From an uncultured Acidobacteriota bacterium (GTDB taxonomy: Bacteria; Acidobacteriota; Terriglobia; Bryobacterales; Bryobacteraceae), in the NCBI GenBank assembly GCA_902826605.1, contig CADEFM010000014.1, positions 81,531 to 145,530 of the forward strand: a stretch of 64,000 nucleotides of DNA. The letters run 5' to 3'. Below, piece after piece: positions 63,947 to 64,000 of the stretch (positions are counted from its first letter, which is position 1; every line of letters begins with the position of its first letter). The notes below the pieces were generated by a model, which was not told the DNA's origin, searched no databases, and saw only the letters and a program-made list of their open reading frames with translations. Both the position numbers and the translations under genes were made by a program.

Positions 63947-64000
63947 TGGTGGCCAGGGACGGAATTGAACCGCCGACGCCAGCCTTTTCAGGGCTGCGCT
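63947..64000 (-). tRNA. tRNA-Phe (anticodon GAA), 3' part
   Basis: The minus strand shows an anticodon arm cagcc-ctGAAaa-ggctg, a T arm ggcggTTCAATTCCGTC and an acceptor end ctggcc with encoded ACCA. The anticodon GAA reads Phe codons. The 5' half lies beyond the end of the window. Confidence 0.9.

Noticed and set aside
1..64000. CRISPR arrays, prophage genes and intact insertion sequences
   Set aside because: No regularly spaced repeats, no phage structural or integrase genes, and the only transposase traces are the truncated IS3-type pieces near 54.05 and 56.7-57.2 kb.

Overview
The window is GC-rich, densely coded bacterial chromosome with genes on both strands and many overlapping start/stop junctions. 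The gene content suggests a soil Acidobacteriota of the Solibacter/Bryobacter type: a DUF1800/DUF1501 pair, several exported PQQ beta-propeller dehydrogenases, a VIT/VWA protein beside an ECF sigma factor, and exported DUF4874/DUF4832 proteins with Ig-like tails. This placement is inferred from family content; no marker gene was compared.

Layout. 1-4.3 kb: sensor kinase and the exported DUF1800/DUF1501 pair. 4.5-8.8 kb: a membrane protein, the MsrP/MsrQ periplasmic methionine-sulfoxide repair pair, a class IV aminotransferase and a zinc-ribbon protein. 8.8-9.6 kb: no supportable gene. 9.6-13.3 kb: CHRD protein, cytochrome-PQQ dehydrogenase, HEAT-repeat protein, PilZ protein. 13.5-18.6 kb: mostly housekeeping (TruA, GtrA, two CDP-alcohol phosphatidyltransferases, GreA, LigB-type dioxygenase, YraN, methyltransferase). 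18.8-26.2 kb: peptidoglycan-binding protein, HtrA protease, M20 peptidase, two ABC-F ATPases and an ICMT-like methyltransferase. 26.3-31.0 kb: a sugar-hydrolase-like exported protein overlapping a sodium:solute symporter, an exported protein, and a BrnT/CopG-type toxin-antitoxin pair. 31.2-37.2 kb: DEAD-box helicase, then an ECF sigma / membrane anti-sigma / VIT-VWA group with two clear terminators.

37.2-42.3 kb holds two DUF4874/DUF4832 paralogues separated by a 1.3-kb segment. That segment is bounded by a 20-bp inverted repeat (19/20 match) and carries an HD-type alarmone-hydrolase-like gene followed by two tightly spaced small ORFs. This is the best candidate here for an undescribed small system. 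42.3-48.1 kb is an AddA/AddB-like helicase-nuclease pair, followed by ComF, an HNH nuclease, a GT2 glycosyltransferase and a DegT aminotransferase.

52-61.4 kb is an array of three closely related PQQ dehydrogenases, each preceded by a conserved leader. Copies 2 and 3 are identical over their first 179 bp but diverge elsewhere, which suggests gene conversion. Between copies 1 and 2 lies an orphan molybdopterin (xanthine dehydrogenase-type) large-subunit gene with IS3-type transposase remnants on both sides. The window closes with a zinc-ribbon-like protein, a cupin-like exported protein, a zinc-ribbon membrane protein and the 3' part of tRNA-Phe(GAA).
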